The position numbers and the translations under genes are program-made. A stretch of 64,000 nt of DNA, taken from contig JAREWP010000095.1 in assembly GCA_029001845.1 (NCBI GenBank), forward strand, positions 1 through 64,000, read 5' to 3'. Of the stretch, positions 35,511 through 44,900 are shown in pieces; position 1 is the first letter of the stretch, and each line of letters begins with the position of its first letter. This DNA is from Candidatus Magnetocorallium paracelense. Its GTDB lineage: Bacteria > Nitrospirota > Thermodesulfovibrionia > Thermodesulfovibrionales > Magnetobacteriaceae. Below the pieces are notes generated by a model. That model worked only from the letters and a program-made list of their open reading frames with translations. It did not search any database and was not told the DNA's origin.

Positions 35511-36479
35511 ATGATTGATTACGGAAGCATACTTAATAATTTTAAGAACAAGCATATTCTTATTATTGGTGACGTCATACTGGACCACTTTATCTGGGGA
35601 AATGTTGACAGAATATCACCTGAAGCTCCCGTGCCTGTCGTAGACGTAGTAGGTGAAACCTATCTGCTGGGAGGTGCAGGAAACGTTGCCAATAACATTA
35701 CGGCCCTTGGCGCCAAAGCTTCTATCCTTGGCGTTACAGGCAGCGACCACAGAACAAAAGTGTTGGATGAACTTTTCAGGGAAAAAAATATCAACAGAGA
35801 AGGGCTGGTTAAAGACGAAAGACCGACGACAATAAAGACAAGGGTAATAGCCCATAATCAACAGGTTGTGAGGTTTGACAGAGAAAACAGAGAGGTGATC
35901 GGTAATAAAGCCTTCAAAGCGATAACGGCTTATATTTCCGAGAGAATCTCTTCTTTTGATGCTATCATCGTTTCAGACTATAAAAAGGGAGTTATTACTC
36001 CCAGGCTTATGAATTATATCATTGAAAAGGCAAAGCCCCTTGACCTCTTCATTGCCGTTGATCCGAAGGTCGGCCACTTTCACTATTATAAAAATGTCTC
36101 CTTAATAACTCCAAATAAAAAAGAGGCCTCCGAGGGTTCCGGAATAACCATTAAAGACGACGCTTCTCTTGAAAAAGCCGGCTTCGACCTCTATCATAAA
36201 CTTCAATGCGACTCTGTACTCATAACAAGGGGCGACGAGGGAATGAGTCTTTTTACCAGAGAGGAGGCGCACCATATTCCCACTGTTGCAAGAAATGTTT
36301 ATGACGTAACAGGCGCCGGAGACACTGTCATATCGGCATACACCCTTGCCGCTGTTTCCGGAGCCGATATGCTGCAATCTACTGTAATCGCCAATCATGC
36401 GGCAGGCATAGTAGTTGGCGAACTGGGAACCGCCACAACGACAATTAAACAAATACTCAAATCTATCGATATTCTTTAA
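35511..36479 (+). CDS. rfaE1: D-glycero-beta-D-manno-heptose-7-phosphate kinase
   Basis: A 322-residue PfkB-fold kinase for ADP-heptose synthesis, needed for LPS inner core. RISPEAPVPVV near residues 34-44 is diagnostic for the HldE kinase domain. GGAGNVANN (near 56-64) and the catalytic DVTGAGDT near the C-terminal third are intact. The adenylyltransferase domain of HldE is absent, so it is the single-domain form. No strong ribosome-binding site precedes the ATG. It is 56 bp after the microprotein. Confidence 0.92.
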   Translation: MIDYGSILNNFKNKHILIIGDVILDHFIWGNVDRISPEAPVPVVDVVGETYLLGGAGNVANNITALGAKASILGVTGSDHRTKVLDELFREKNINREGLVKDERPTTIKTRVIAHNQQVVRFDRENREVIGNKAFKAITAYISERISSFDAIIVSDYKKGVITPRLMNYIIEKAKPLDLFIAVDPKVGHFHYYKNVSLITPNKKEASEGSGITIKDDASLEKAGFDLYHKLQCDSVLITRGDEGMSLFTREEAHHIPTVARNVYDVTGAGDTVISAYTLAAVSGADMLQSTVIANHAAGIVVGELGTATTTIKQILKSIDIL

Positions 36480-36640
36480 CTACTCATTCTCTTCACGACA
36501 CGCCATTGTTTATAAAATTTTAATGCTCTCAATTGACAAAACTCTGTTTTTTATGATATTCTTTTTGCCAAATTTCGATCTGAATTCTGGTTAAACATTA
36601 TGTTTTATATATTTTATTAAAATTTAAGGAGGAATCTAAA

Positions 36641-37135
36641 TTGACTGAAAAAAAAGCTGGAAAAACTCAGAAAAGAATGGCGATAATCGCAAGCAAAGGA
36701 ACTCTCGATATGGCTTATCCGCCCTTAATCCTTGCATCGACAGCCGCTGCGATGGATGTAGAAACACAGATATTTTTTACACTATATGGAGTGGATATAG
36801 TAAATAAAAAGAAATATAAAAACCTTCAGGTCGCTCCAATCGCCAACCCGGCCATGCCTTCTCCCGTACCATTTCCCAATATTCTGGGAGTGCTTCCCGG
36901 TATGACCTCCATGGCTACAACTATGATGAACTCGATGATCAAGAAAATTAACTGGCCGAGCATACCTGAAATGGTAGAAGCATGCCTCGATATTGATGTT
37001 AAAATGATTGCCTGCACACCTACTCTTGAGATGACAGGTGTCGCCAAAGAAGACCTCATTGAAGGCGTAACCGTAGCCGGTGCTGCAGAATTTCTCGACT
37101 TTGCCCTTGAAGGCGATATCACACTATTTGTATAG
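36641..37135 (+). CDS. DsrE/DsrF/DrsH-like family protein
   Basis: A 164-residue soluble protein of the DsrE/DrsH-like family, linked to sulfur trafficking. The start is TTG, with AAGGAGG at 36627-36633. The Rossmann-like start MAIIASKGTLDMAYPPLIL and the single Cys in MIACTPTLEMTG match the DrsE-like subset with one active cysteine. A Met/Pro-rich middle (PAMPSPVPFP, then MTSMATTMMNSM) is characteristic of this subfamily. Partner (sulfurtransferase or TusA) genes are not visible here. A strong hairpin follows. Confidence 0.85.
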   Translation: MTEKKAGKTQKRMAIIASKGTLDMAYPPLILASTAAAMDVETQIFFTLYGVDIVNKKKYKNLQVAPIANPAMPSPVPFPNILGVLPGMTSMATTMMNSMIKKINWPSIPEMVEACLDIDVKMIACTPTLEMTGVAKEDLIEGVTVAGAAEFLDFALEGDITLFV

Positions 37136-37146
37136 ATAGCAGAGAA

Positions 37147-37178
37147 TCAGGCGGAAATAGCTGATTATTTCCGCCTGA
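37147..37178 (+). terminator. 13-bp stem-loop after the DsrE-like gene
   Basis: TCAGGCGGAAATA (37147-37159) pairs perfectly with TATTTCCGCCTGA (37166-37178) around a 6-nt loop, starting 11 bp after the stop. There is no T-run, but the stem is strong. Confidence 0.6.
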
Positions 37179-37248
37179 CAACAAAGACAGATGGAGGACA
37201 TGAAAACAATCTGCGAATGCCGCAAAGGCTTCATCAATATTTTTTATT

Positions 37249-38589
37249 ATGAAAAAAAGCACCTCTGTTTATTCTGCATCAGATACGTCGGGCACACAAA
37301 ACATTTTGACCAGACTCTCCTCCTCAGTAAAAAAATATAAAATACTTTTCCTTATTGCTCTCATTTCAATACTCCTGACACTACCTTCACTTTTTCCGCT
37401 TTTAACTGATCGGCACTCTGCAAGAGAAATAAAGGATTCTCTTCGCTCTGACGTCGATGCTCCCGAGGACTTGCCCGTTACAGCCAATGTAGCGATTAAA
37501 GATCCTTACGAGAGAATTTCAGGATACGTTAAAAAAGGTGAGACTTTATATAATATTTTCGAAAAGCATAATCTGAGTATAAAACAGCTGTACGGTATTG
37601 TGAATGCTTCTAAAAAAATCTTTAATCTTGGCGCTATTAAACCGGGAATGACTTATAAAATATTGACTGATGCCGTCAGTAAAGATATCCTTGAATTCAA
37701 ATATGCAATGGACAGCTCTTCACATCTTTTTGTAAAAAAAGAGGATAAGAAGTATGTGGCAAAAAAGATTAAGCTGGAAAACAAATCCCTGCCGGGACTG
37801 ATATCGGGAGCTATAAAAACCAGTCTTATAGAAGCCATCGGTACAGACAGAGAGCATTTGAATGTAACTTTCGATCTTGCAGATATCCTGGCTTGGGATA
37901 TCGATTTCAGTACCGATTTAAGAAAGGGCGATGAATTCAGGATTATCGTCGAAGAGCTTTACAGGGACAATATCTTTTTGGGCTATGGAGACATTCTTTA
38001 TGCCCGCTTTGTCAACAATGGTAAGCAATACGAGGCTTTCGGGTACGCCCTTAGCGGTAAGAGAGAGTACTTTACTTCGTCAGGCAAGTCCTTTAGAAAA
38101 GCTCTGTTAAGAGCCCCTTTAAAATTCAGGTATATCAGCTCCAGCTTCACGCACAAAAGAAAGCATCCAATACTCAAAATATACAGGCCCCATCTTGGAG
38201 TCGATTACGCAGCGCCTAAGGGAACACCCGTTTCCGCAGCAGGAGACGGAACTGTCACATGGGCTGCCTATAAAGGCCAAAACGGCAAACTTGTCGTAAT
38301 AAAGCACTTAAACGGCTATAAAACATATTACGGCCATCTGTCGCGCTATGCTAAGGGTATTAAAAAAGGTAAAAAAGTTAAGCAGGGCCAGATTATAGGT
38401 TATGTCGGCTCAACCGGCCTCTCTACAGGTCCTCATCTCGATTACAGAGTAAAACTGAACAACAAGTCCATCAACCCCCTGAAAATGAAACTCCCCAGTT
38501 CCACCCCTGTGCCTAAAAAGCACAAGGAGGAGTTCAACCGCCATGTAGAAGATATGCGAAGACTCCTTGCCGAATTGTCTGTCAGATAG
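37249..38589 (+). CDS. M23-family murein endopeptidase with LysM-like region
   Basis: A 446-residue cell-wall hydrolase-like protein. One membrane anchor (about 31-52) leads to a periplasmic region. YVKKGETLYNIFEKHNLS near 88-105 resembles the LysM/OapA peptidoglycan-binding start. The C-terminal M23 domain has HLGVDYA (His and Asp zinc ligands) and HLDYRV (H-x-H-like site), plus the H of YYGHLSRY, so it looks catalytically complete. The architecture resembles MepM/YebA. The start codon lacks a clear ribosome-binding site. Confidence 0.9.
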   Translation: MKKSTSVYSASDTSGTQNILTRLSSSVKKYKILFLIALISILLTLPSLFPLLTDRHSAREIKDSLRSDVDAPEDLPVTANVAIKDPYERISGYVKKGETLYNIFEKHNLSIKQLYGIVNASKKIFNLGAIKPGMTYKILTDAVSKDILEFKYAMDSSSHLFVKKEDKKYVAKKIKLENKSLPGLISGAIKTSLIEAIGTDREHLNVTFDLADILAWDIDFSTDLRKGDEFRIIVEELYRDNIFLGYGDILYARFVNNGKQYEAFGYALSGKREYFTSSGKSFRKALLRAPLKFRYISSSFTHKRKHPILKIYRPHLGVDYAAPKGTPVSAAGDGTVTWAAYKGQNGKLVVIKHLNGYKTYYGHLSRYAKGIKKGKKVKQGQIIGYVGSTGLSTGPHLDYRVKLNNKSINPLKMKLPSSTPVPKKHKEEFNRHVEDMRRLLAELSVR

Positions 38590-39388
38590 TATTTAGCTGT
38601 CGAATCATTCCTGATTACTGTTACTACAGTCCAATACCTCCCGCTTTTAAGCCCATAGGTCTGAAAACTGTTAGAGTTTCACCTGAGAATGAAAATTTCT
38701 CCTGCCTTATCTGTTTTGTCAACAAGGCATCCGACTCTCCTTGTTTGTACTTCGATATTACAGAATACCGAAAAAAATATTTTAAAAATCAATCTGTCGT
38801 CTTTCGTAATTAATATCTGATTTAACTTGTATACCTGGACCAATTACAGTCAACACCTCTCCTTCCACAAGGTCAAGAATACTCAAGCCTCTCCAGTTTT
38901 TGCAAGAGTTTTCTAATTTTTTAGAATCACGCTTCACATTATTTTTTTCTTGACATCTAAACCATGTTCAATTATAATATAGACCATTCAACAAATAATC
39001 TTTCCGGCGCTTTTTTATTTATACTAACTATAGGGATAAAGTAAATTTACAAGACATTAATTCATTTTTTGATGTCATTTTTGAAAGATACTCTCCAATA
39101 CATAATGTGATAATATTGCTTATATATTTTTTGTGTTTTAAATATTTTTATGATTATTTGATTTGTCATAACATAGTCAATAACAGATTTTTAAGTTGGG
39201 AAATCCTATTTAAAACTTTTGCACTTTAATGCTACAGCAACTCTTTATATTAATCACTATTTAAGCAACAGGTTCTCTGTAAATAACAAAGTATCGCAGT
39301 AATAGTAAGTCTTAATACTTATAGATATATAAGTGGAAATACTTACTATGATTTTTTACCAAGAGGATCGCTTTTAATTTGTATCTTG
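38590..39388. other. Long AT-rich intergenic region
   Basis: About 800 bp with no supported gene. It contains an exact consensus promoter at 38950-38978 (separate entry) directed rightward, then about 400 bp of AT-rich sequence before the next start codon. This may be a long leader for the 39389 gene or a short RNA. I see no ribosome-binding-site-linked frame. Confidence 0.45.
38950..38978 (+). promoter_or_regulatory. Consensus sigma-70 promoter
   Basis: TTGACA (38950-38955) and TATAAT (38973-38978) with a 17-bp spacer, an exact match to the consensus. It points toward the 39389-44900 cluster, about 400 bp ahead of the first gene. Confidence 0.72.
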
Positions 39389-39943
39389 ATGTTTTTTTCA
39401 ACTACTCCATATAATTTTCTTCATGGCGACGGTGACTGGATTGTTATTTTTGTGCTTACCGCAACGACATTTCTTGTAAGCTACCTTCTTGGCAAACAGG
39501 GTAAGTGTCTTATAAATGAAAAGGCGCCTTATGGGATTATATCTATTGAATTGCCTTGGAACGAGAAGAGGGCGTTGGAAATTGTAGAATCCTGGAAGGA
39601 TGGCTTAATACCGGTTGCAAAAAAACAGGTGCTATGGGACTTTTTATTTTTGTTGCTATACCCGCTTACCCTTAGTATCGCCTGTGCATTGCTTGCAAGG
39701 TATTTTTCAGGAATGGCAGGTTTTCTCGGAGTAACGATCTCGTGGGCAGTATTGCTTGCGGCTCCCCTTGATGCAGTTGAAAATATCTCAATACTAAAAA
39801 TGCTTTCCGCTTCCATCAGAGCTCCCATTCCACAAATAGCATCCATTTCCGCGACTATTAAGTTTATTTTAGTGTTCATCGCTTTGGGGTATATTGTTAC
39901 AGCTCTGATTCATTGGATGATAAGTCAAATTATTATAAATTAG
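39389..39943 (+). CDS. Small membrane protein of unknown function
   Basis: A 184-residue protein I do not recognise. Hydrophobic segments lie at about 15-32, 85-107, 112-130 and 155-180, so four membrane spans are likely. Between the first two is a soluble segment with a paired pattern (IELPWNEKRALEIVESW). No catalytic motif is visible. The start is ATG 39389 or the TTG just before it. It precedes the large sensor-like gene by 176 bp and may belong to the same transcription unit. Confidence 0.7.
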   Translation: MFFSTTPYNFLHGDGDWIVIFVLTATTFLVSYLLGKQGKCLINEKAPYGIISIELPWNEKRALEIVESWKDGLIPVAKKQVLWDFLFLLLYPLTLSIACALLARYFSGMAGFLGVTISWAVLLAAPLDAVENISILKMLSASIRAPIPQIASISATIKFILVFIALGYIVTALIHWMISQIIIN

Positions 39944-40119
39944 AGGAATGTGAATGAGGAACAAGTAATTTCTAACTACTCAAGTCGAGTGAAGTGATTA
40001 AGAAGACAATGAACAAAATGAATGGAGATAATCGCATTATAATTTTTATATGTAAACTATCTGAAGAGTTACAAATTTTTTTGTTTCCGGCTTTACCTGA
40101 TTAGAATTGAAAGTAAAAC

Positions 40120-43100
40120 ATGGAACCTTTTGAAAAAGAAAGCAATACAATGTCAGTGACTGGAGTTATTCTCCTTTTGCTGACTCTGGGTAGTGTTTAT
40201 TTTGCACAATCAACCCTCAAGGTCTCCAGACCTGTGGAAACAAAACCTGTTGAACAGACTTTGGAAGGAGAGGAAAGAACCCGTGCGCGTTTATGGGAAG
40301 ACCCATTTGAGGCTGTGTACAGAGAGATAAAAGATAACCAAAATAAACCTCTTCATTTTACCGGCCAAATTACTTTACAAAAAAGAAGTGAAAATTGGGA
40401 AATTCTTGGTGTAATGGTTCCATCGGGCCCTTACTTTGAAAGTATGGAGATGAGACGCAGATATAGATACGCTGTATTGTCAGCTTTGAATGTAACCGAT
40501 TATGTTCCGCATAAATCTGAATTTATAGGGTATTTAATGCCTTATAAAAATAGAGCCCTGAGCAATACCAGCAGCAGTGACGGTTGTTGGGCCGATTATA
40601 ATCAAGCAAATAACAGGCAGTTGAAAATTCCAAAAGCAATTCCATATGAATGGTTTGCAAAAGCAAACACAGAGAATGAAAAAAGATTGCTTTTGTTATG
40701 GTTGCCTGAGGAATCATTTCAACTGAAACCTTTCATTAAATTAAACAGCATATTCTATAAAGCATTTAAAGGGACTAAAAACGCTTCCTTCACACTTCTC
40801 GGTCCTTTTAGTTCCGGTGTCTTGAAAGTTATGACAGAGGAACTTTCAAAGCTTTCGGAAAAGGAAGGGAGTGACAAGAAGATTCATAAATTGAAAGATT
40901 TTAAAAAATTCAATGTATTTTCACCTTCGGCTACTATAGATAACGATCAGCTTTATATCGATGAAAACGATACTGCTGATATAAGTCTTGACCTTTTATT
41001 TCAAGGGATATTCGGAAAGGAGAGTAGATTCATTCGAACGATTAACTCTAACTGTGTATTAGTCAATTTATTATTAGATGAACTTGGCAGGCGAATGAAG
41101 AAAGTATCGGATATTGTACTAATAACACAGAGTGACACCCAATACAGTCGCTCTCTTTTAGAATCTTTTAAAAGAGAATATGAATATAGAGTAAATAATG
41201 ATAAGGAGAATAGGAAAAAAGCTGAAGATAAGGGCATTTATGATGTGAGTTATATGCGTGGCATAGACGGCATTACAGTCAGTGGTGTCTCTGAGTACTA
41301 CACGAAGAAAGTTAAACAGCAGATAGAAAAAGACTCAGACAAAAAAAGTAATTACGGATTTCGTACCATAAGACCACCAATAGGAAACGGCCAATTCGAT
41401 TACCTGCGTCGCCTTGCAGATAAAATTCATATGATTAAAGGTGATACAAAGGCAATCGGAATATTGGGCAATGATGTATATGATAAGCTTCTAATACTTC
41501 AAGTATTAAAAAACAAGTTTCCAAAGGCGATATTTTTTACCACCGATCTGGATGCGCGCCTTACCCATCCGGATGTATACAGATGGACAAGGAATCTCCT
41601 TGTCGCTTCAAATTTTGGATTAGACCTGCATAATGATTTGCAGCATTATGTTCCGCCATTCAGAGATAATTATCAAACTTCTATATTCCTTGCTACTATT
41701 TTTGCTACAGATACAGAAAAGTATAATGATCGTATTGAGGAAATTAATAAAAACATTAGTAATATCATAAAAGGAAGAATTTTTGAAATTGGCAGGAATG
41801 GCGCTTATCCGCTAAAAATTGGAAACAACAGCAATGAAAAAAATGAATACAATATCCATCCTGAACACTCTGGCTATGAAATAGAAAGAACGAACATCTG
41901 GATATCTGTTTTATCAACCATCTCCGGTATCTTTATCATCATTATCTTATATCCTATCAGAAGGAATCTAAGACCTGCGGATAAAAAAGAAAAAGGTATT
42001 ATTTGGCTTTTTGTCATTCCGGGGATTTTAATATATGCTATAATTTTTTATGCCAATAATTCTAATAATCTTGGAGAGCCCTTATCTTTTACAGACGGTA
42101 TCAGTTTATGGCCGACAGTTATAATAAGAATTATTGCCATTACTTTTACAATGTATTTCTTAAAAAGAATTTATATTGATACGAGAGATAATGTCTTTAA
42201 CACAGACAAAGAGTTTTTTTTAGACGGAGACCCTGAAAATCCTGATACACATACAGGATTGAAGGAATTCAATAAATGGTTTTGGCTGCCAATAATTCTG
42301 TTTTTTGTCGTAATATTCACGCCAAACCTTTTTAAAGGTAATTACGTGATAAACGAACCGATATATCTTTTAGGGGTATCAGTCGTTTTGTTTTTTATTA
42401 TCCTCATAAAGGAATCTCCTGTTCTTCGGTATATTACAGTTCACAAATGGAGATTGCCGAATAAAGGAAATGGAAATAAATATTTTATTGAAGATATCTG
42501 GAGTGCATATTGTCAAAGAAGCTTTACTGCCAATATTTCTCTCCGTGTAGGCTTAATGCTGCTGGTATATTATATTTTCACAGCCACGATGTTTGCACTC
42601 TTTGGCAGCCCGAATATTCCATACAGAGGTGACGTTTCATTATGGATCGAGCGGTTTGTTTTAGCTTTAAATGTTGCGCTTTTTAATTTAATGCTTTTTT
42701 TCGTGATCGATGTTTTGCGGAGAAGTACAAGGATGGTGAATTTGATTGGTTATAATGATAGTGTGTGGCGAGATTCATCTATAATAAAGCTTAAAGCTGA
42801 AACTGAGCTGAAAAATACATTACTGGATAATAACTCATTAAATAAATGGTTTAAAATTAAACTGATAGCAGAGCATACGGAGCTTCTAAACCACCAGATA
42901 AAATATCCCGTTATTATCGTAGTTTTAATGATACTCGCAAGAAGCAATTACTTCGACAACTTCTATACCCCCTTATCTCTTCAAGTAGTGATATTAGCCT
43001 CACTTTTATTTCCTGTTATATTCACTTTTCATCTTTCTAATTCAGCGAACCGTATAAAAGAAAACATATTATACGCTCTGAATAATGAGTTGCCGGGAAT

Positions 43101-43284
43101 CGACTACAATAATGATTCTCAAAATGGTCTGACAGAACAAAAACAAAGTCTTATTAAAAACATAAAAGAGCTGAAGAAGGGCATATTTCTACCTACAATG
43201 CAGCAGCCTGTCATAAAGGCCCTGTTTCTTCTTGTAAGTGGTCTTGGTGTATATCTCTCTGAATATTTTATCTTTTTGTATTGA
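40120..43284 (+). CDS. 1054-residue sensor-like membrane protein (periplasmic-binding-like domain plus C-terminal membrane domain)
   Basis: A large protein with one N-terminal helix (about 12-30), an extracytoplasmic domain (about 50-585), and about ten membrane spans in the last 460 residues (near 592, 625, 662, 720, 746, 807, 842, 928, 952 and 1031). The outer domain has the rhythm of a type I periplasmic-binding fold: LLGPFSSGVLK, then FSPSATID, FIRTINSN, DIVLITQSD and IGILGNDVYDKLLIL resemble Peripla_BP_6/ANF-like receptors. The membrane domain matches nothing I know. Placement before a nucleotide cyclase suggests a ligand sensor. The start may also be ATG 40150. Function is inference. 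Confidence 0.78.
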   Translation: MEPFEKESNTMSVTGVILLLLTLGSVYFAQSTLKVSRPVETKPVEQTLEGEERTRARLWEDPFEAVYREIKDNQNKPLHFTGQITLQKRSENWEILGVMVPSGPYFESMEMRRRYRYAVLSALNVTDYVPHKSEFIGYLMPYKNRALSNTSSSDGCWADYNQANNRQLKIPKAIPYEWFAKANTENEKRLLLLWLPEESFQLKPFIKLNSIFYKAFKGTKNASFTLLGPFSSGVLKVMTEELSKLSEKEGSDKKIHKLKDFKKFNVFSPSATIDNDQLYIDENDTADISLDLLFQGIFGKESRFIRTINSNCVLVNLLLDELGRRMKKVSDIVLITQSDTQYSRSLLESFKREYEYRVNNDKENRKKAEDKGIYDVSYMRGIDGITVSGVSEYYTKKVKQQIEKDSDKKSNYGFRTIRPPIGNGQFDYLRRLADKIHMIKGDTKAIGILGNDVYDKLLILQVLKNKFPKAIFFTTDLDARLTHPDVYRWTRNLLVASNFGLDLHNDLQHYVPPFRDNYQTSIFLATIFATDTEKYNDRIEEINKNISNIIKGRIFEIGRNGAYPLKIGNNSNEKNEYNIHPEHSGYEIERTNIWISVLSTISGIFIIIILYPIRRNLRPADKKEKGIIWLFVIPGILIYAIIFYANNSNNLGEPLSFTDGISLWPTVIIRIIAITFTMYFLKRIYIDTRDNVFNTDKEFFLDGDPENPDTHTGLKEFNKWFWLPIILFFVVIFTPNLFKGNYVINEPIYLLGVSVVLFFIILIKESPVLRYITVHKWRLPNKGNGNKYFIEDIWSAYCQRSFTANISLRVGLMLLVYYIFTATMFALFGSPNIPYRGDVSLWIERFVLALNVALFNLMLFFVIDVLRRSTRMVNLIGYNDSVWRDSSIIKLKAETELKNTLLDNNSLNKWFKIKLIAEHTELLNHQIKYPVIIVVLMILARSNYFDNFYTPLSLQVVILASLLFPVIFTFHLSNSANRIKENILYALNNELPGIDYNNDSQNGLTEQKQSLIKNIKELKKGIFLPTMQQPVIKALFLLVSGLGVYLSEYFIFLY

Positions 43285-43478
43285 GGATATTACATAAATA
43301 ATTATGAAGGGTATATAGAAGTGAAACTTTGCTGAGATGTCTAACAAGATTTAGGAGAATTTTTGAGTTTTTAAGAAAGTATCAAGTATTTCCCATTTAG
43401 GTCAGCGTTTGTTTACCTGACCTAATAATTGGTTATACCTAACTGATTGAAATCCTGCTGCTAAAAGGAGTTTTGATT

Positions 43479-44900
43479 ATGGAACGAACACATGCATACA
43501 TAATGTTTTCCGATATTAAAGGTTTTAGTAAGCTTTCAGAAGATGAGCTGACGATCTTTGCAGAGGAAGTTTGGCCAAATGTATTGAAAATTTTTAGAGG
43601 TGTTCCGGATATTAAAATATTCAACACCTGGGGTGACGCCATATTCATGGTATTTGGTTCCTCCGGCGTGGCTAAGGAGATAATCGCCTTTCGCGATTAC
43701 TTTCGACATCAACATTTTGGTGATATTGGGCTTCCGCAATTATCAGTACGAATCGGGTGTCATTTTGGAGATTTTTTATCGAGAACGGACCCTCAAACAG
43801 GCGAATTTAGTGTTATCGGTACAAACATTACTACGACAGCACGAATTGAACCGGTAACAAGACCTAATGATATCTTTGTAACCAAAGAGTTTGTCGACGC
43901 CTTTGAAAACAGTAAAGATACTTCGAAACCGGATAATATCGAGTTTGATCTAATAGGCGATATCAAACTGGCAAAGAATTTCGGAGAACACCAGGTCTGT
44001 CTTATGAGGAGAAGTAGCGATGAAAAAAATATTATCGATAAAATCGTAAAACTTGATTTAAAAATTCAGCTTCCCGATGCCAAACCAATGGAAGAACGTC
44101 AGAAATCACAGCTTGATGCTTATAAAAGCCTGTCTCCACAAGATTTTAAGAAGATGATTGCTCAACAGAACGTCACAGATGACAATGCTGAATATGTATT
44201 AAAAGTGGCAAGTATATGTAAAAGCAAAGGCTTATATGATGAAGCAATCGTGTTAATCAAAAAGCTGGAGGAATACTCAATAGAAGATATTGGCATGAAT
44301 GTGTATCCTTACAGAAACAGGGTGGATATAAATAAAGTAAAAGCAAACGCCCTGAGCAAAATTGGAGAATATCAGGAAGCATCCGAAATTATTTATTCAT
44401 TATGGAAGTGTGGGGTTGAGGACAGTGATACTCTTAGTATGCTTGCAGCTCAGTATAAACGAAGTGCAATGTATGATGAGAATAATAAATTACAGGAAAC
44501 GTTTCACAGAGAGATGCTTGTCAGAGCCAGAGATTTATATATAGAGGCATTTCGCAGAAATATCGATGACTATTATCCTGCTATTAATGCTGTTTATTTA
44601 AACGTTATCTTGGGAGGCGATGACAGGGGAAAAGGGCGCAGGCTGGCTAATTACATAATCACTGCATGGAAAAAAGATTTTGGCTCTGACTGGTGGGTAA
44701 GTTCTACAATTGCAGAGGCGGAACTTATTAACGACGGTTTTGAGGAGTCTATAGAGTATTTCGATAAAGCACTTTTTGAATGCAAACCTGAAGTCTTCGA
44801 TGTGGCATCGACATTAGAACAAATTAAACTTTATAAATTCTACATTCCTGCAGAGCCACGTATTGACGATGTAATAAAGGTGCTTGTTGACTACATCTAA
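43479..44900 (+). CDS. Class III nucleotidyl cyclase fused to TPR (TPR-S-like) domain
   Basis: A 473-residue cytoplasmic protein starting at ATG 43479, with AAAAGGAG at 43463-43470. Residues 1-180 are a class III adenylate/guanylate cyclase domain: FSDIKGFS with metal Asp12, NTWGDAIFMVF with Asp53, and TARIEP with Arg122. The position of the usual transition-state Asn (four before Arg) is Thr118. Residues about 195-473 are helical repeats that look like the DUF4071/TPR-S family (VYLNVILGGDDRGKGRRLAN, SSTIAEAELINDG), which has been linked to bacterial conflict and nucleotide signalling systems. It is 194 bp downstream of the sensor-like gene. The cyclase call is firm, the TPR-S call is moderate. 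Confidence 0.85.
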   Translation: MERTHAYIMFSDIKGFSKLSEDELTIFAEEVWPNVLKIFRGVPDIKIFNTWGDAIFMVFGSSGVAKEIIAFRDYFRHQHFGDIGLPQLSVRIGCHFGDFLSRTDPQTGEFSVIGTNITTTARIEPVTRPNDIFVTKEFVDAFENSKDTSKPDNIEFDLIGDIKLAKNFGEHQVCLMRRSSDEKNIIDKIVKLDLKIQLPDAKPMEERQKSQLDAYKSLSPQDFKKMIAQQNVTDDNAEYVLKVASICKSKGLYDEAIVLIKKLEEYSIEDIGMNVYPYRNRVDINKVKANALSKIGEYQEASEIIYSLWKCGVEDSDTLSMLAAQYKRSAMYDENNKLQETFHREMLVRARDLYIEAFRRNIDDYYPAINAVYLNVILGGDDRGKGRRLANYIITAWKKDFGSDWWVSSTIAEAELINDGFEESIEYFDKALFECKPEVFDVASTLEQIKLYKFYIPAEPRIDDVIKVLVDYI

